From: Chitinophaga niabensis
GTDB lineage: Bacteria; Bacteroidota; Bacteroidia; Chitinophagales; Chitinophagaceae
Direction of reading: 5' to 3'
DNA length: 64,000 bases
NCBI RefSeq assembly: GCF_039545795.1
Contig: NZ_CP154260.1
Location: 5,089,001-5,153,000 of the forward strand
Below the pieces are notes generated by a model. The model was given only the letters and a program-made list of their open reading frames with translations. It was not told the origin of the DNA and searched no databases. Made by a program: the position numbers and the translations under genes. This document shows, in pieces, positions 52,670 to 63,060 of this stretch (the stretch's first letter is position 1; every line of letters starts with the position of its first letter).

Positions 52670-54988
52670 TTATTGTCTTCTTCGCCTAAACCATATTAGC
52701 AGGTAACCAAGCACCATCAGCGTAGGTAAAACACCTGTGAAAGCTATTTTAGAGATCTTGAAACCTGTTTTCCCTATATGAATGTTATTATCAGTAAATG
52801 GCGGACGGCTTACATCCACAGGAGCCTCGTAGTTGGATAGCCAGTTGAAGGATCCTGCGATCAGCATGAAATTGGCTGACATAATATCCTTGCGCGTATG
52901 GCCGAGCTCACCATTGCTAATACAATCCGCATCACCCAGGATGATCACTTTTTGTTCCTTTCCGTTAACCTTGCGGCTGAGTGCAATAGCAGTGGCCAAA
53001 TCAGCGGCAGCTGTTTCGCCGGCCTCCAGGTTGAAGGCCACACTGTCATCTACAAAATCAACCGTTTCCAGTTCATTCCAGGCACCTGCAGAGTCAGTTA
53101 CGAACAAAGGTGTAACCTTATATCCCTTAGCAGCGGCCTCATTGTACCGGAGGCCAACTACTGATGGCATCACCACAACCTGCTTGTTGCGGTGAACGGA
53201 GCCAAAAGCACCAGAGAGATCACCCGCCTCTTTTGTTGGACGGGTTAATATCAGGTCAGCCTGGTAGTCTCTGCTGGGTTTTACCAGCCTGCCTTCCATC
53301 AATCGTACGCCAAAAAGTTCTGTGATAACGTTCATGGTGCCTTGCCGTTTGGGTTCAGCCGCTATAAGCAGGTTCCCTCCCCTGGCAACATATTGTTTCA
53401 GGTGCTGCAGATGGGATTCCGGCATGGCTGTTTTCACATCCGCAATCACCATGATACTTATATGCGCCGGCACTTCTTTATCAAGAGAGAGTTGCTCGAA
53501 GTCGAAGCCCTGGTTGATGAGGGAGTGCCGGAAAGTATTCTCTCTGGCAAATTTGTTATAGTCGCGATCTCCTTCTTTGATGCAGTCACGCTCACCATGC
53601 CCTTCCACAAACGCTACTTTTGGCAAAGTAGTAACCAGTCGTTTAATAGCGGCGCTTATTTCTGCTTCAGAAGGAAAGCCCATGGCATCATTAAAAACAC
53701 GCAATACGGATTGCTGTCCGTTATCACGCTTCAGTACCTTTACATACCTGAACTCCTCGCCGGCCAATGTTTCCTTTATGCTTCCGATTTCGTTCACCGG
53801 TAAAAACAATGCCGAATCCACACCATAGGCCTGGGCAACCTTTCCCATCCGCGCTCCGTCATTTAATGTGGGATATCGCTGATCCAATGACTTTTCATTT
53901 TTGCCTTTGGCATAATAGTGCACGTAGTTCATTTTAATCTCCGGTTTGAACCGGAAATACTCTCTGAACCGGCGCATATCATCCAGTTCTGCCCTGGGCA
54001 TACCCATCCATAGCCAACGGTCTTCGTCTAACGCATTCGCATAAGTGGTGATCGTCAAACCACCCTCTGCTTTACTGACAATATCCTGGCTAGCCTTGGT
54101 AAGTGTGCGCAATTTTGTTCTGGTAGCATCATAAAAATACATCAATGCGGGGCGCGAGCTCAGGTAGCCAATCACTACCGCACTCCCGATCACTAACAAG
54201 TAACGACCCAGGGAAACAGACTGCCTGGTTTTCTGGCGTACAGCACGGAACCGGAAAATGCACAGTCCCAGGAACAGGCCGATAACCGCGATGAAATAAA
54301 TCAGATCTTCACTACTAATGATGCCCCCAATGAATTCATTTGTTCTGCCGCTGATGGACAACCAGAACATAATATCACGAACAAAGGGTACATCCTGCCA
54401 TAACTGGCTGGTGTAATTCAACACAGCAAAGACGGCAAAAGTCCCCATGGCGGCAACCACCTGATATGAGGTGAGACTGGACATAAAAAGTCCCACAGCA
54501 CCATAAGCACAGATCAGCAGAAAAATACCTAACAGGCCGGTTAAGGTAGCAGGGAAGTCGAATTGGTCCACCACAAAGGCTCCGTATAGAGTAAACAGGA
54601 ACACAATACCGGTCATCAGCAGCGCATAGACTGCAATGGACATAAATTTTCCGAAAATGATCTGGGCATCGCTGATCGGCGAAGAATAAAGCAGCTTGAT
54701 GGAGCCGCTGCTCAGCTCACGGCTCATCATGCCCATGGTAAGCAACGGTATATAGAAGTAGAGGTATCCGAGCAACCTTGCATAAAATCCTTGCTGGGGA
54801 TCGGTATATAAGTTAAGCGTAACCGCATTTAAGTTGTATCCCATTTCCTTAAAATTGACGAAACCTCCCAGGACACCGCAGAAAACGAGGCTGGCCTGGA
54901 TGGTGAACACAATAAGGATAAGCCACGCGATGGGCGAATAAAAAAGCAGCTGCAGTTCAGTACGGGCGATTCTTATAATTTGTTTCAT
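52670..54988 (-). CDS. ABC transporter permease fused to GldG-type auxiliary domain
   Basis: A 772-residue protein joining two parts that are separate as GldF and GldG in gliding flavobacteria. Residues about 1-250 form a six-helix ABC-2 type permease (PIAWLILIVFTIQASLVFC, then MGMMSRELSSGSIKLLYSSP, the coupling region). After a seventh helix (about 265-280) comes a large periplasmic GldG-like domain (about 290-745, with FVEGHGERD and GGNLLIAAEPKRQGTMN) and a C-terminal anchor helix. It partners the ATPase encoded 17 bp upstream. It is the last gene of a SusCD operon, which suggests export or envelope handling linked to the imported ligand rather than gliding. Confidence 0.88.
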   Translation of the reverse strand: MKQIIRIARTELQLLFYSPIAWLILIVFTIQASLVFCGVLGGFVNFKEMGYNLNAVTLNLYTDPQQGFYARLLGYLYFYIPLLTMGMMSRELSSGSIKLLYSSPISDAQIIFGKFMSIAVYALLMTGIVFLFTLYGAFVVDQFDFPATLTGLLGIFLLICAYGAVGLFMSSLTSYQVVAAMGTFAVFAVLNYTSQLWQDVPFVRDIMFWLSISGRTNEFIGGIISSEDLIYFIAVIGLFLGLCIFRFRAVRQKTRQSVSLGRYLLVIGSAVVIGYLSSRPALMYFYDATRTKLRTLTKASQDIVSKAEGGLTITTYANALDEDRWLWMGMPRAELDDMRRFREYFRFKPEIKMNYVHYYAKGKNEKSLDQRYPTLNDGARMGKVAQAYGVDSALFLPVNEIGSIKETLAGEEFRYVKVLKRDNGQQSVLRVFNDAMGFPSEAEISAAIKRLVTTLPKVAFVEGHGERDCIKEGDRDYNKFARENTFRHSLINQGFDFEQLSLDKEVPAHISIMVIADVKTAMPESHLQHLKQYVARGGNLLIAAEPKRQGTMNVITELFGVRLMEGRLVKPSRDYQADLILTRPTKEAGDLSGAFGSVHRNKQVVVMPSVVGLRYNEAAAKGYKVTPLFVTDSAGAWNELETVDFVDDSVAFNLEAGETAAADLATAIALSRKVNGKEQKVIILGDADCISNGELGHTRKDIMSANFMLIAGSFNWLSNYEAPVDVSRPPFTDNNIHIGKTGFKISKIAFTGVLPTLMVLGYLLIWFRRRRQ

Positions 54989-55005
54989 TATTTTATTTTC
55001 TATGT

Positions 55006-55938
55006 TCAGGACCGGGACTGTTTTTTAGACAATTCAGCAAAAATGGTATCCATTGAATTTTTCTCTGCGTTGATCTCCTTGAGGCGCCAGCCATGCTGAA
55101 CGCTCTGGCCGATGATCGTTTCCAGCATATCATCCACGCTGTCTACTTTCACCCGGTACCGGGCCACACCAAGTGATTCTACATCCACCACATTAGACAG
55201 CCGTTTTAATTCCTCCGCTCCCCTTGGCTCGAGCATGGTGAGCACAATAGTACCGGGCGCTGCATAACGATCAAACTCTTCCACACTGCCGGAGAAAACC
55301 ACGCGACCTTCCGCCAGCATCAGGATGTAATTGCAGGCTGCCTGTACTTCGGAAAGCATGTGAGTGGACAGGATCACCGTTCTTTCCTGCGCTATTTCTT
55401 TAATAAGGTTCCGGATCTCAACGATCTGGTTGGGATCAAGGCCATTGGTGGGCTCATCCAATACAACCAGTTCAGGATTATGAATAATAGCCTGTGCAAT
55501 ACCTACCCGCTGCTGATAACCTCCCGATAAATTTCGTATCAGTCTTTTCCTGAAATGGGTGATACCACATTGGTCAAGTACCTTGTTCACTGCATGCGCC
55601 TGCTCTTTGCGTGGTATCAATCTTAGTCCCGCACAGTGTGCGAGATATTCGTCAACAGTGAGGTCTATATGCAGAGGAGGTTTTTGAGGAAGGAATCCCA
55701 TTAAACTTTTGGCAGTAATTGCATCTGTACGAATATTGACCCCATTGATAAAAACATCTCCTTTAGTGGGTTTCAGCACACCACATAAAATGTTCATCAT
55801 GGTAGACTTGCCTGATCCGTTGGACCCTAACAACCCGTAGATACCTTTAACAGGTATTTCAAAATCGATATCACGGATAGCCCATTGAGCGGTATAACGA
55901 TGCGAGAGCTGTTCAGCTTTTATAATTGGTTGTTTCAT
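55006..55938 (-). CDS. ABC transporter ATP-binding protein (GldA-like)
   Basis: A 310-residue ATPase. I use ATG 55938 (MKQPIIKAEQLSHRY), because the upstream in-frame start at 55965 would overlap the preceding gene. Walker A is GSNGSGKST (38-46), the signature is LSGGYQQRVG, Walker B is LVVLDEPTNGLD, and the H-loop is STHML. A C-terminal domain (about 215-310) is typical of ATPases of ABC-2 exporters. It drives the GldFG-like fusion protein encoded 17 bp downstream. It starts 7 bp after the stop of the PKD-like lipoprotein gene. Confidence 0.92.
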   Translation of the reverse strand: MKQPIIKAEQLSHRYTAQWAIRDIDFEIPVKGIYGLLGSNGSGKSTMMNILCGVLKPTKGDVFINGVNIRTDAITAKSLMGFLPQKPPLHIDLTVDEYLAHCAGLRLIPRKEQAHAVNKVLDQCGITHFRKRLIRNLSGGYQQRVGIAQAIIHNPELVVLDEPTNGLDPNQIVEIRNLIKEIAQERTVILSTHMLSEVQAACNYILMLAEGRVVFSGSVEEFDRYAAPGTIVLTMLEPRGAEELKRLSNVVDVESLGVARYRVKVDSVDDMLETIIGQSVQHGWRLKEINAEKNSMDTIFAELSKKQSRS

Positions 55939-55945
55939 ATTTCGT

Positions 55946-57469
55946 TTACATTTGAGTATAGCCAAATCCCATTTTGTACATGCTGCTTACAGGCACTCCC
56001 TGGCCCAGCATGATCTTTTTTATTAAGCGGCGGGAAGGGTTGGCAATCTGATCAGACAATATCCCAAGAATATACACATCACCGTTTTCCAGCCCTACCA
56101 TCAGTTGATCATGGGTGTTGACACCCAGCACCTGATTCTGGCTGGCAGTAATGGTTTTTATGGGAGAATCAAAGGAGAAATACTCCGAGCTTCTTGCCGG
56201 CCCTTGTTCATACAGGTAAAGGGTTTTATCTCCGCTACCTCCTGAATAAAAGAGATAATTGTCAATACGGGGTAACTGGCAGAAAACACTTTTCGCGTTG
56301 GCAGTGCCTTCACCGAAGGCCCTCTCGGAAAAGAACAGCGCCTGAATCGTATAAAAGTTATCCATCACCATGATCTTTTGCACAAAGTGTTTGTTGCCAT
56401 CAAAGAACACCAGGTAGTAAGAAGATGTGAACCGCCCCTGCTGTAATTTTCCCACGTACACCATTTCTTTATCCATAGCGTTGATGAGGGTAGTGCCTGG
56501 AGGTATAGGAGGTCCGGGCATATAGTTAACCGGTAGTACAAGCCCCCGGTCCGAGCCCAGGAAAAGCTGGCCTTTTGTTTTGTCGTACAGGATGGTCTGC
56601 CCGCTTAAATAAGTACCGGTCCAGCCTTTGTCGAATTTCACACCACCCGGTATGAACATTGGTTTATTGGGATATACACCGGATTGGGAAAACGCACTGT
56701 TCGCATGCTTCCGCGTATATATGTTCCCGTTATCGTCAAGCATCATGCTGTAATCCCACATATAAAACTCTGACCGGGGGCGAAAATCGGGAGGCAGTGT
56801 ATTTCCAAGAAAGAAATTATTGGTGTTATAAAGAGGTCCCAGATTGATGCCGTTCAGTTCTATATTACCCGCAGCATCGTTTCTTACAATGAGGATATTT
56901 CCCGGATTGCTCAGTCCGGAACCAGCCATCCAATGTTCTTTAACTTCCACCACATCAGGACCGAGCTCCTTTCCGGAGATCGTTGTATAAAAGTCGGCCG
57001 TCACTTCAAAAGTGACCGGGTCAATAAAAGATATGATACCGCGGTTATTTTTTTTTGTTAATACAACCCAGCCTGTGAGGTATGCCGGAATAGCATCTAC
57101 GTAAAATCCTTCCAGGAAAGTAGATTCATCTTTTTTGTTGACTACTTTCAGCTTAACATAGGGCCGCAGGCCGGTCAGGTTGCGTACGGGATAATCCAGC
57201 ACCGGCCCTGTGCTTATCTGCTCGTTGTTACAATACCAGGTATACGAAAAAGTTTCCGTAAGCGCGCTGGCCAGCACCGTGTCTCCACGATAAATGAGCT
57301 GTGGCCGGATGTGCAACGTATCGCTGGCCCTGGGACTTAAAAAGCCACCGCCTTCAATTACGATCGTTACTTTGTTGAGCTCATCATAAGTATAGTTGCC
57401 CTTGTCCTTATAACAGGAAGCCAGTAAGAACAGCAGGGCAATGAGGCTATATAGTTTTGCTTGTTTCAT
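55946..57469 (-). CDS. PKD-like family surface lipoprotein
   Basis: A 507-residue lipoprotein (ATG 57469; lipobox LLASC, Cys19). The N-terminal 200 residues contain two PKD/Ig-like beta domains (NYTYDELNKVTIVIEGG, then FSYTWYCNNEQISTGPVLDY), and the rest is a propeller-like beta domain (for example VYVGKLQQGRFTSSYYLVFF). This family usually sits next to SusCD and DUF4843 genes and is thought to assist ligand capture at the cell surface. The gap to the DUF4843 gene is 4 bp, and the ATPase gene follows after 7 bp. Confidence 0.82.
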   Translation of the reverse strand: MKQAKLYSLIALLFLLASCYKDKGNYTYDELNKVTIVIEGGGFLSPRASDTLHIRPQLIYRGDTVLASALTETFSYTWYCNNEQISTGPVLDYPVRNLTGLRPYVKLKVVNKKDESTFLEGFYVDAIPAYLTGWVVLTKKNNRGIISFIDPVTFEVTADFYTTISGKELGPDVVEVKEHWMAGSGLSNPGNILIVRNDAAGNIELNGINLGPLYNTNNFFLGNTLPPDFRPRSEFYMWDYSMMLDDNGNIYTRKHANSAFSQSGVYPNKPMFIPGGVKFDKGWTGTYLSGQTILYDKTKGQLFLGSDRGLVLPVNYMPGPPIPPGTTLINAMDKEMVYVGKLQQGRFTSSYYLVFFDGNKHFVQKIMVMDNFYTIQALFFSERAFGEGTANAKSVFCQLPRIDNYLFYSGGSGDKTLYLYEQGPARSSEYFSFDSPIKTITASQNQVLGVNTHDQLMVGLENGDVYILGILSDQIANPSRRLIKKIMLGQGVPVSSMYKMGFGYTQM

Positions 57470-57473
57470 GGTG

Positions 57474-58178
57474 TCAGAATAAATTAGGCGAAACATTGAT
57501 CATACCATTTTCATCTTCATATATTTCTCCGTTTTCACGGCCGCGGGCGAGAAAATCACGGAAGATGATCGCATAGGCTCTTTGCTCGGTTTCAGACAGG
57601 CCAGTCATATCCGCGATGCCCGTAGCCTCAATGAAAAGACGATATTTGGCGTTGGAATACCGGCCCAGGAAATTAGTTTCAATAACATTGTTCCACCATC
57701 CCGGACGGGCGATCATGTCAGAAAAAGTAATGTCGATATACCGGTTGGCGGGAGGTCCGAGCCGGAAATGCTCATTTGAATGAAGCATGAGCCTGATCTT
57801 GAATTTCTCCGCCTTCAGGCGATCAGACTTGTGAAGCACCAGGGCAATGGTATCCAGGGCACGCCCTGCACGCAATATCATCGGAGCAGGCAATTGGTAG
57901 TCGCTCGTTAAGGCTGTAGTTTGCGTTGCATCTATCGTAAGGGTGACCGGCCTGTCCTGATCACTCAGTTTGCCTATCAGCTTTACCAGCACCGCCACAG
58001 TATCCTTGTCTACTCCCGGATGGAAGGCAAAGGAATATTCAATGGGGTGCACCTCGTTGATGCTTGCACTGTCGTTGGCCAGATAAACATAACTCATCTC
58101 ACCATATTCGTCTACCGCATCCTTGCTGCAGCTCATTAACCAGTAGCATAATATGATTACGGCATATAAACGTTTCAT
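57474..58178 (-). CDS. DUF4843-family lipoprotein
   Basis: A 234-residue lipoprotein (lipobox WLMSC, Cys17) with one or two Ig-like beta-sandwich domains (about 25-135), recognisable from VHPIEYSFAFHP and RPVTLTIDATQTT. The family is a regular companion of SusD in Bacteroidota and has no known catalytic role; surface ligand binding is the common guess. It follows SusD by 23 bp and precedes the PKD-like lipoprotein by 4 bp. Confidence 0.82.
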   Translation of the reverse strand: MKRLYAVIILCYWLMSCSKDAVDEYGEMSYVYLANDSASINEVHPIEYSFAFHPGVDKDTVAVLVKLIGKLSDQDRPVTLTIDATQTTALTSDYQLPAPMILRAGRALDTIALVLHKSDRLKAEKFKIRLMLHSNEHFRLGPPANRYIDITFSDMIARPGWWNNVIETNFLGRYSNAKYRLFIEATGIADMTGLSETEQRAYAIIFRDFLARGRENGEIYEDENGMINVSPNLF

Positions 58179-58201
58179 GTATCGTTGTTTTTTATTAACA
58201 G

Positions 58202-59620
58202 CTATCTTTCAGTTACCGGCAATACAAATTTGCCCGTCAGTGTTTGGTTACCTCCCGTTTCGTCCAATACGGTTTTGTTCAGCCGTTTATAGAGGAAAAA
58301 CAATTTACCTTCCCCCACGAACTCCCTGCGGGCATCGTTGATAATTACATCCTCGAACGCTGATTTGGAAGCAATAGAAGAAAGCGGGACAGTACAACCC
58401 CGCTTCGCACGGAGGGTATTTAACAGCGCCAGGGCGCCGTCAGGATCAGTATCGTACAACGTTTCGGCGGCAATATGATATAATTCACTAAGCCTGATCA
58501 TAGGAATTGCGGAAGTAATTTCACCTTCCCGCTCCTGCTCCATGTCAAACTTCAACAGCTGCCTTCCGTTAGTAGTGAGGTAACATTTTTTTCTATAATC
58601 GGAGTTCAGGTCGCTGCCGAAGATCTGGGAAGTATTAGGCAATAAAAAGGTGACTTTGTTGAAGCCTTCTTCAAACTTTATCCGGTACAGCGAAAAAAGA
58701 ATATCATCAGACAGGAGCCGGTCGTACTCACCTACGTCAATGATGGTAGCTGGTGTAAATAAAATGGTCGATTCATTGTTCTCCCTTTTATCATTGATCA
58801 CTTCCATGGCATTAGCGTAAGCAAGCTGATTATTGCCTACATATATAGCAACACGTGCCAGGAGTGCAGCAGTAGCATAATACCCCATGCGGAAGCCCCG
58901 TTTTCCTGTACCAAAAAATGTTTGATCTTCGCCAAACCGGTAGCGGTACCTATGAAAATCTTCTTTGGCAGCCACACGGGAATCAAAAGGTTTTTGCAGC
59001 TCTTTGCTGCGTGTAAGATCAGCAATGATCAGCTGCAATATTTCACTGGTGCGCTTTTCCGGCATAGGCACATGGGTGAGTGTTGTATAATAGGGAATGG
59101 CAGCAGCATCCTGCACTACAGGTGCAGGCGCATATAGACGAAGCAGGTCGAAGTGCAACATTGCACGGATAGAAAGTATTTCTCCCTCCAGCCTGGCCCG
59201 CTCATGCGCTTTAAAAAACTGCGGCCCCTTTTTATTCATCTCGTTGAGCAACCCGTTGCAATTGGCGATAGTGCTATATGCAAGCGCCCAGATGGAATTG
59301 ATGCGTTGGTCCATACCTGCAGATACATAGTCGTAATTTTTCAACTGGTCGTATAGGGTGTTCTTCAGGTCGTAGCAACGGGCTAATACATCCACGAAAC
59401 CATGTGTAAGCTCGCCACCATATAAAGTACCGGAAGATAGATTGGTATAGATACCATTGAGCGCTATTGAAAAGCCTTCAGGTGTTTCGAAAAGCACATC
59501 GGCAGATACCTCGGACTTTGGTTCCAGCTCAAGCCAGTTCTTCACACAACCGGAGAACAGGATCATGATGCCAGCCAATACTACCAGGCGGCTCTTTTGT
59601 GTCATTAAGAACTTTTTCAT
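58202..59620 (-). CDS. SusD/RagB-family surface lipoprotein
   Basis: A 472-residue SusD-type lipoprotein (lipobox LFSGC, Cys25 when started at ATG 59620; ATG 59605 is an alternative start). Family features are LFETPEGFSIALNGIYTNLS near the start, TPR-like helices, and NDARREFVGEGKLFFLYKRL near the C-terminus. Its start codon is directly adjacent to the stop codon of SusC, so translation is coupled. It is the lid partner of that STN-containing SusC. Confidence 0.9.
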   Translation of the reverse strand: MKKFLMTQKSRLVVLAGIMILFSGCVKNWLELEPKSEVSADVLFETPEGFSIALNGIYTNLSSGTLYGGELTHGFVDVLARCYDLKNTLYDQLKNYDYVSAGMDQRINSIWALAYSTIANCNGLLNEMNKKGPQFFKAHERARLEGEILSIRAMLHFDLLRLYAPAPVVQDAAAIPYYTTLTHVPMPEKRTSEILQLIIADLTRSKELQKPFDSRVAAKEDFHRYRYRFGEDQTFFGTGKRGFRMGYYATAALLARVAIYVGNNQLAYANAMEVINDKRENNESTILFTPATIIDVGEYDRLLSDDILFSLYRIKFEEGFNKVTFLLPNTSQIFGSDLNSDYRKKCYLTTNGRQLLKFDMEQEREGEITSAIPMIRLSELYHIAAETLYDTDPDGALALLNTLRAKRGCTVPLSSIASKSAFEDVIINDARREFVGEGKLFFLYKRLNKTVLDETGGNQTLTGKFVLPVTER

Positions 59621-62600
59621 TTAAAAACCCAGGTTTAAAGTGAGGTTGATGGTTCTTGCGTAGGGAAATTCAGTTCCCCGCTCCGTATCGATGCTTGATA
59701 TACGTCCCAGTTCATTACTGGTCACCTGCACTCTGCAGGTATTTACCTTCCACCTGTTGAGGATATGCCTGGGAAGATCGTAGCCAATCGTCACGGAATT
59801 GATTTCCATATAATTATTGCGTTGCACAAAACGTGACGTTACCTGTGTAGCATTGTTCCATAAGCGCACATCTTTTAAAAGCGTGATATCTCCGGGTTTC
59901 TGCCAGCGATCTGTAAATACACGACTGTCTACATTCTTATAAATATTGGCATTTTCCACTTTGCTTACGAGCGTATTGTTGTACATGTCACCCCCATATT
60001 CATACAGGAACCCGGTAAAAATGAAGAATGATCTATAACTTAAGTTAAACCCGAACGCCCCTCTCCAATCCGGTTCAGAATCACCTACAACCATATGCTG
60101 GCTCTGGTTCCAGGTATAGGTTACTTCTCCATTCTGATCCAGGAATACCTCCCTCCCATCCGCCGGATTGATACCCAGCGACTGCATGGCGTAGATAGCG
60201 GTTTGAGATGCACCTTCATAGTATTTATTCAGGGGTTTGTTCACCACAGTGTGCCCTCTATAGTATTCTTCCACGCGTTTGTTATAGTCTTTCAACGCAT
60301 CCCCGATCTTTAGAAATTTATTACTGTTGTGCGCTGTGGTAGCATACACGTTCAGGCTAATGTTTTTGGTGGTCAGCACCTGGTACCGCGCGCTGATCTC
60401 GTAGCCCTCATTCAGTATTTCGCCCAGGTTGCTTTTATACGACTTGAAACCTGTGGAAAAAGGCAATGTAATATCCCCGATCAGGTCTACTGTTTTCTTA
60501 TGGTAATAATTCAATGTTACGCTCAGCTTGCTAAAAATAGTGAGATCAAAACCGGCATCGAACATCGTAGTCTTTTCCCATTCCAGGTTCGGATTAGCGA
60601 GTGTAATTATATTAGCACCAATACCGAAAGCATACCAGTCTTCAAAATTATAGCTGTAAGTACTTTTGGATACACTTTGTGAAAATCCGGCTTTGCCAAC
60701 CTGTCCATAGTTGGAACGCACTTTAAAGTTGGTCAGCCAGGGATATTTTTTCTGTATGCTCTTATAGTTATGAATGTTGATACCAGCGCCCAGGGACCAA
60801 AAAGGTGCAAAACGCGCATTAGCGCCAAATTGCGAAGCGCCGTCATAGCGACCAGAAAAATCAAGCAGATAGATATTGTCATAGCTATAGTTAGCTGAGG
60901 CCAGGAAGCCGAGCAGCCGGGATTTCTCATTATCACCCGTTGGCTTGTTCAGGATTTCGGCAGCGAAATTAATATCGTCTGTGTTGCCAGTGAGAAATCC
61001 CTGAACGGCATAACCAGACCGTGTCATATCCTTCTGGTTGGCATTGGCACCCAGGGTTGTGTTGAGGTAGTGTTTGCCATAGCCCTTGCCATACAAAAGC
61101 AGGGCATTGAAATCCCAGGTAAGCATCTCATCATCCAGTATGCTTTTCGTTCCCCTTTTTGTGAATTCCATTCTGTCAAACTGTGAAGATGCCGGATCTT
61201 TAAAATCCTGCTGTTGGCTGTTCTGCAGCATTACGGAAAGCCGGGTATCCAGCCGCAAACCGTCCGCTATCGTCCACCGGAGATTGAAGTTGTTGGAAAA
61301 ATCGTTGTGCTTCTTCCGGTTATAGCTTTTAAGATGCGCATCATATAGTGGATTCCCAATGCTACCCGGATGCCCCCAGTCCGTCAACAGCTTTTTGTAG
61401 TTGCCTTCCTCGTCCCGGAAAACTTCGTAGGGATTCTGTTCTGCATATGTTGAAAAGGAACCGAACGGAGATTCCTGGGACTGAATATTATTCCACTGGA
61501 TGTAATTCCTGAACATCAGGTTGTTCTTCCTGTAGGAAATGGAGAAGCCAATGGAATTGTTGTTCCGTTCAGAACCCTTCATTACGCCCTGTGTACGGGC
61601 GAAATTCATGTCTGCACCGAAGACAAACTCTTTGGAGCCGCCTTCTATCAGGAGATTATGCCGTTGATTCAGGCCGGTGCGCAAAGGTTGCGATAGCCAG
61701 TCTGTTTCCACGCCGCGGTTGATCTCTGCAAGTTTACCGTAGTAGTTTTGCTCACGTCTCATCGCCTGGTCAGGGTTTTCATTATCGCGGCGTTCAAATA
61801 AACCTGCGATCCTTTCCAATTCCAGCTTTTCCCTTGCGTTCAGCAGGTGATAACCTGAAAGGTCAGGTGCTGTAATGCTTCCGTTCAATGAGTAGTTCAC
61901 CCGCAATTTCCCGCTCACCGGTTTTACGGTTTCTATCACTACCACACCATTGGCCGCCCGCGATCCATAGATGGCTGTTGAAGCCGCATCCTTGAGAATG
62001 GTGATGGTTTCCACGCGGGTGGGGTCCAGATCAAAGATCCTTTGCACTGGTACCTCGTAGCCATCCAGGATAAAGGTGGGCAGGTTAGGATCGTTGCGTA
62101 ACTGAGTGGGAGAAAGGGCTGCGCCATCATCCGGAAGTGTAACATCGCCAATGCCGGAACGGCCGCGAATATAAACCGGGTTGATGTTGTTGGGATCAGA
62201 ACCCAGGCTGTTATTATCCAGTACTTTGAAAGAAGGATCAAAGATCTGAAGACTTCGCAGTATGTTATTCGGCGCTACTTTCAAGAGCTCTTCCCGTTTG
62301 ATCGTGACAGCTGAACCGGTAAAATTGTTCTTATTGATATTGGAATAACCATTAACGATCACCTGGTTCATCTGGCTGTTGCTCGTTTCCAGCACAAGCT
62401 CAATATTGATCACTTTACCAGAACCTGCTTTTACGTTATCATTCATCTCTGCTTTAACGGCAGAGACCACGTAACCGTTCGCCGTTTCACGTACGCCTAC
62501 TTCAAGGGTTTCATAACCGATGCTGGAAATTTGCAGGATGGTACTCCGTTCGATGCTGAGCCGAAAGGATCCTTGTGCATCAGTGGTAGTGCCTGATTGC

Positions 62601-63007
62601 GTTCCTTTCACCCGGATTGATACACCCGCCAGCAATTCACCTGAACGGGAACGGACTGTGCCCGTAACAATCGCCGGCTGAACAACAGCCGCCACGGCCG
62701 TTTGACTGGGCGGCAGTGCCTTACGCGAAAGAAAGATATTTTTTCCGCGGAGGCGATAAGTAATACCCTGGTCCTTAAATACAAGGTTGAGGAACTGTTC
62801 TACCGGAAGCTTCTCAACGGATAGGGAAACCGGCTTTGAAGAAGTGAGGATGCTCCTGTCGCCGGAGATCACATGACCTGTCTGTTCTTCGATCACCTGG
62901 AACACTTCTTTCATGGCAATGTCCTTACCCGAGAACGTGATAGTCTGGGACATAGCAGATAGGTGAACCAGGAGAAGAACAGCAATTAATAACGCTGTTA
63001 ATCTCAT
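59621..63007 (-). CDS. SusC-family transporter with N-terminal STN signalling domain
   Basis: A 1128-residue SusC-type receptor with a signal peptide ending SAMSQ (residue 21), an STN domain (about 22-95, with KEVFQVIEEQTGHVISGDRS), a carboxypeptidase-regulatory-like domain (about 110-205), a plug with LPTFILDGYEVPV and AASTAIYGSRAANGVVVIET, and a barrel. It lies 53 bp after FecR. The STN domain implies signalling through FecR to an ECF sigma factor located beyond the right edge. The operon goes on with SusD, two accessory lipoproteins and an ABC transporter. The ligand is unknown. Confidence 0.93.
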   Translation of the reverse strand: MRLTALLIAVLLLVHLSAMSQTITFSGKDIAMKEVFQVIEEQTGHVISGDRSILTSSKPVSLSVEKLPVEQFLNLVFKDQGITYRLRGKNIFLSRKALPPSQTAVAAVVQPAIVTGTVRSRSGELLAGVSIRVKGTQSGTTTDAQGSFRLSIERSTILQISSIGYETLEVGVRETANGYVVSAVKAEMNDNVKAGSGKVINIELVLETSNSQMNQVIVNGYSNINKNNFTGSAVTIKREELLKVAPNNILRSLQIFDPSFKVLDNNSLGSDPNNINPVYIRGRSGIGDVTLPDDGAALSPTQLRNDPNLPTFILDGYEVPVQRIFDLDPTRVETITILKDAASTAIYGSRAANGVVVIETVKPVSGKLRVNYSLNGSITAPDLSGYHLLNAREKLELERIAGLFERRDNENPDQAMRREQNYYGKLAEINRGVETDWLSQPLRTGLNQRHNLLIEGGSKEFVFGADMNFARTQGVMKGSERNNNSIGFSISYRKNNLMFRNYIQWNNIQSQESPFGSFSTYAEQNPYEVFRDEEGNYKKLLTDWGHPGSIGNPLYDAHLKSYNRKKHNDFSNNFNLRWTIADGLRLDTRLSVMLQNSQQQDFKDPASSQFDRMEFTKRGTKSILDDEMLTWDFNALLLYGKGYGKHYLNTTLGANANQKDMTRSGYAVQGFLTGNTDDINFAAEILNKPTGDNEKSRLLGFLASANYSYDNIYLLDFSGRYDGASQFGANARFAPFWSLGAGINIHNYKSIQKKYPWLTNFKVRSNYGQVGKAGFSQSVSKSTYSYNFEDWYAFGIGANIITLANPNLEWEKTTMFDAGFDLTIFSKLSVTLNYYHKKTVDLIGDITLPFSTGFKSYKSNLGEILNEGYEISARYQVLTTKNISLNVYATTAHNSNKFLKIGDALKDYNKRVEEYYRGHTVVNKPLNKYYEGASQTAIYAMQSLGINPADGREVFLDQNGEVTYTWNQSQHMVVGDSEPDWRGAFGFNLSYRSFFIFTGFLYEYGGDMYNNTLVSKVENANIYKNVDSRVFTDRWQKPGDITLLKDVRLWNNATQVTSRFVQRNNYMEINSVTIGYDLPRHILNRWKVNTCRVQVTSNELGRISSIDTERGTEFPYARTINLTLNLGF

Positions 63008-63060
63008 GTCAGCACTGTTTTGATTTTTGGTTGCGGCTTATAAAAAGCCTGTTGAAATGC

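Noticed and set aside
55939..55965. Start of the ABC ATPase at ATG 55965
   Set aside because: It would overlap the preceding lipoprotein gene; ATG 55938 gives the usual MKQPIIKAEQL start and a 7-bp gap.
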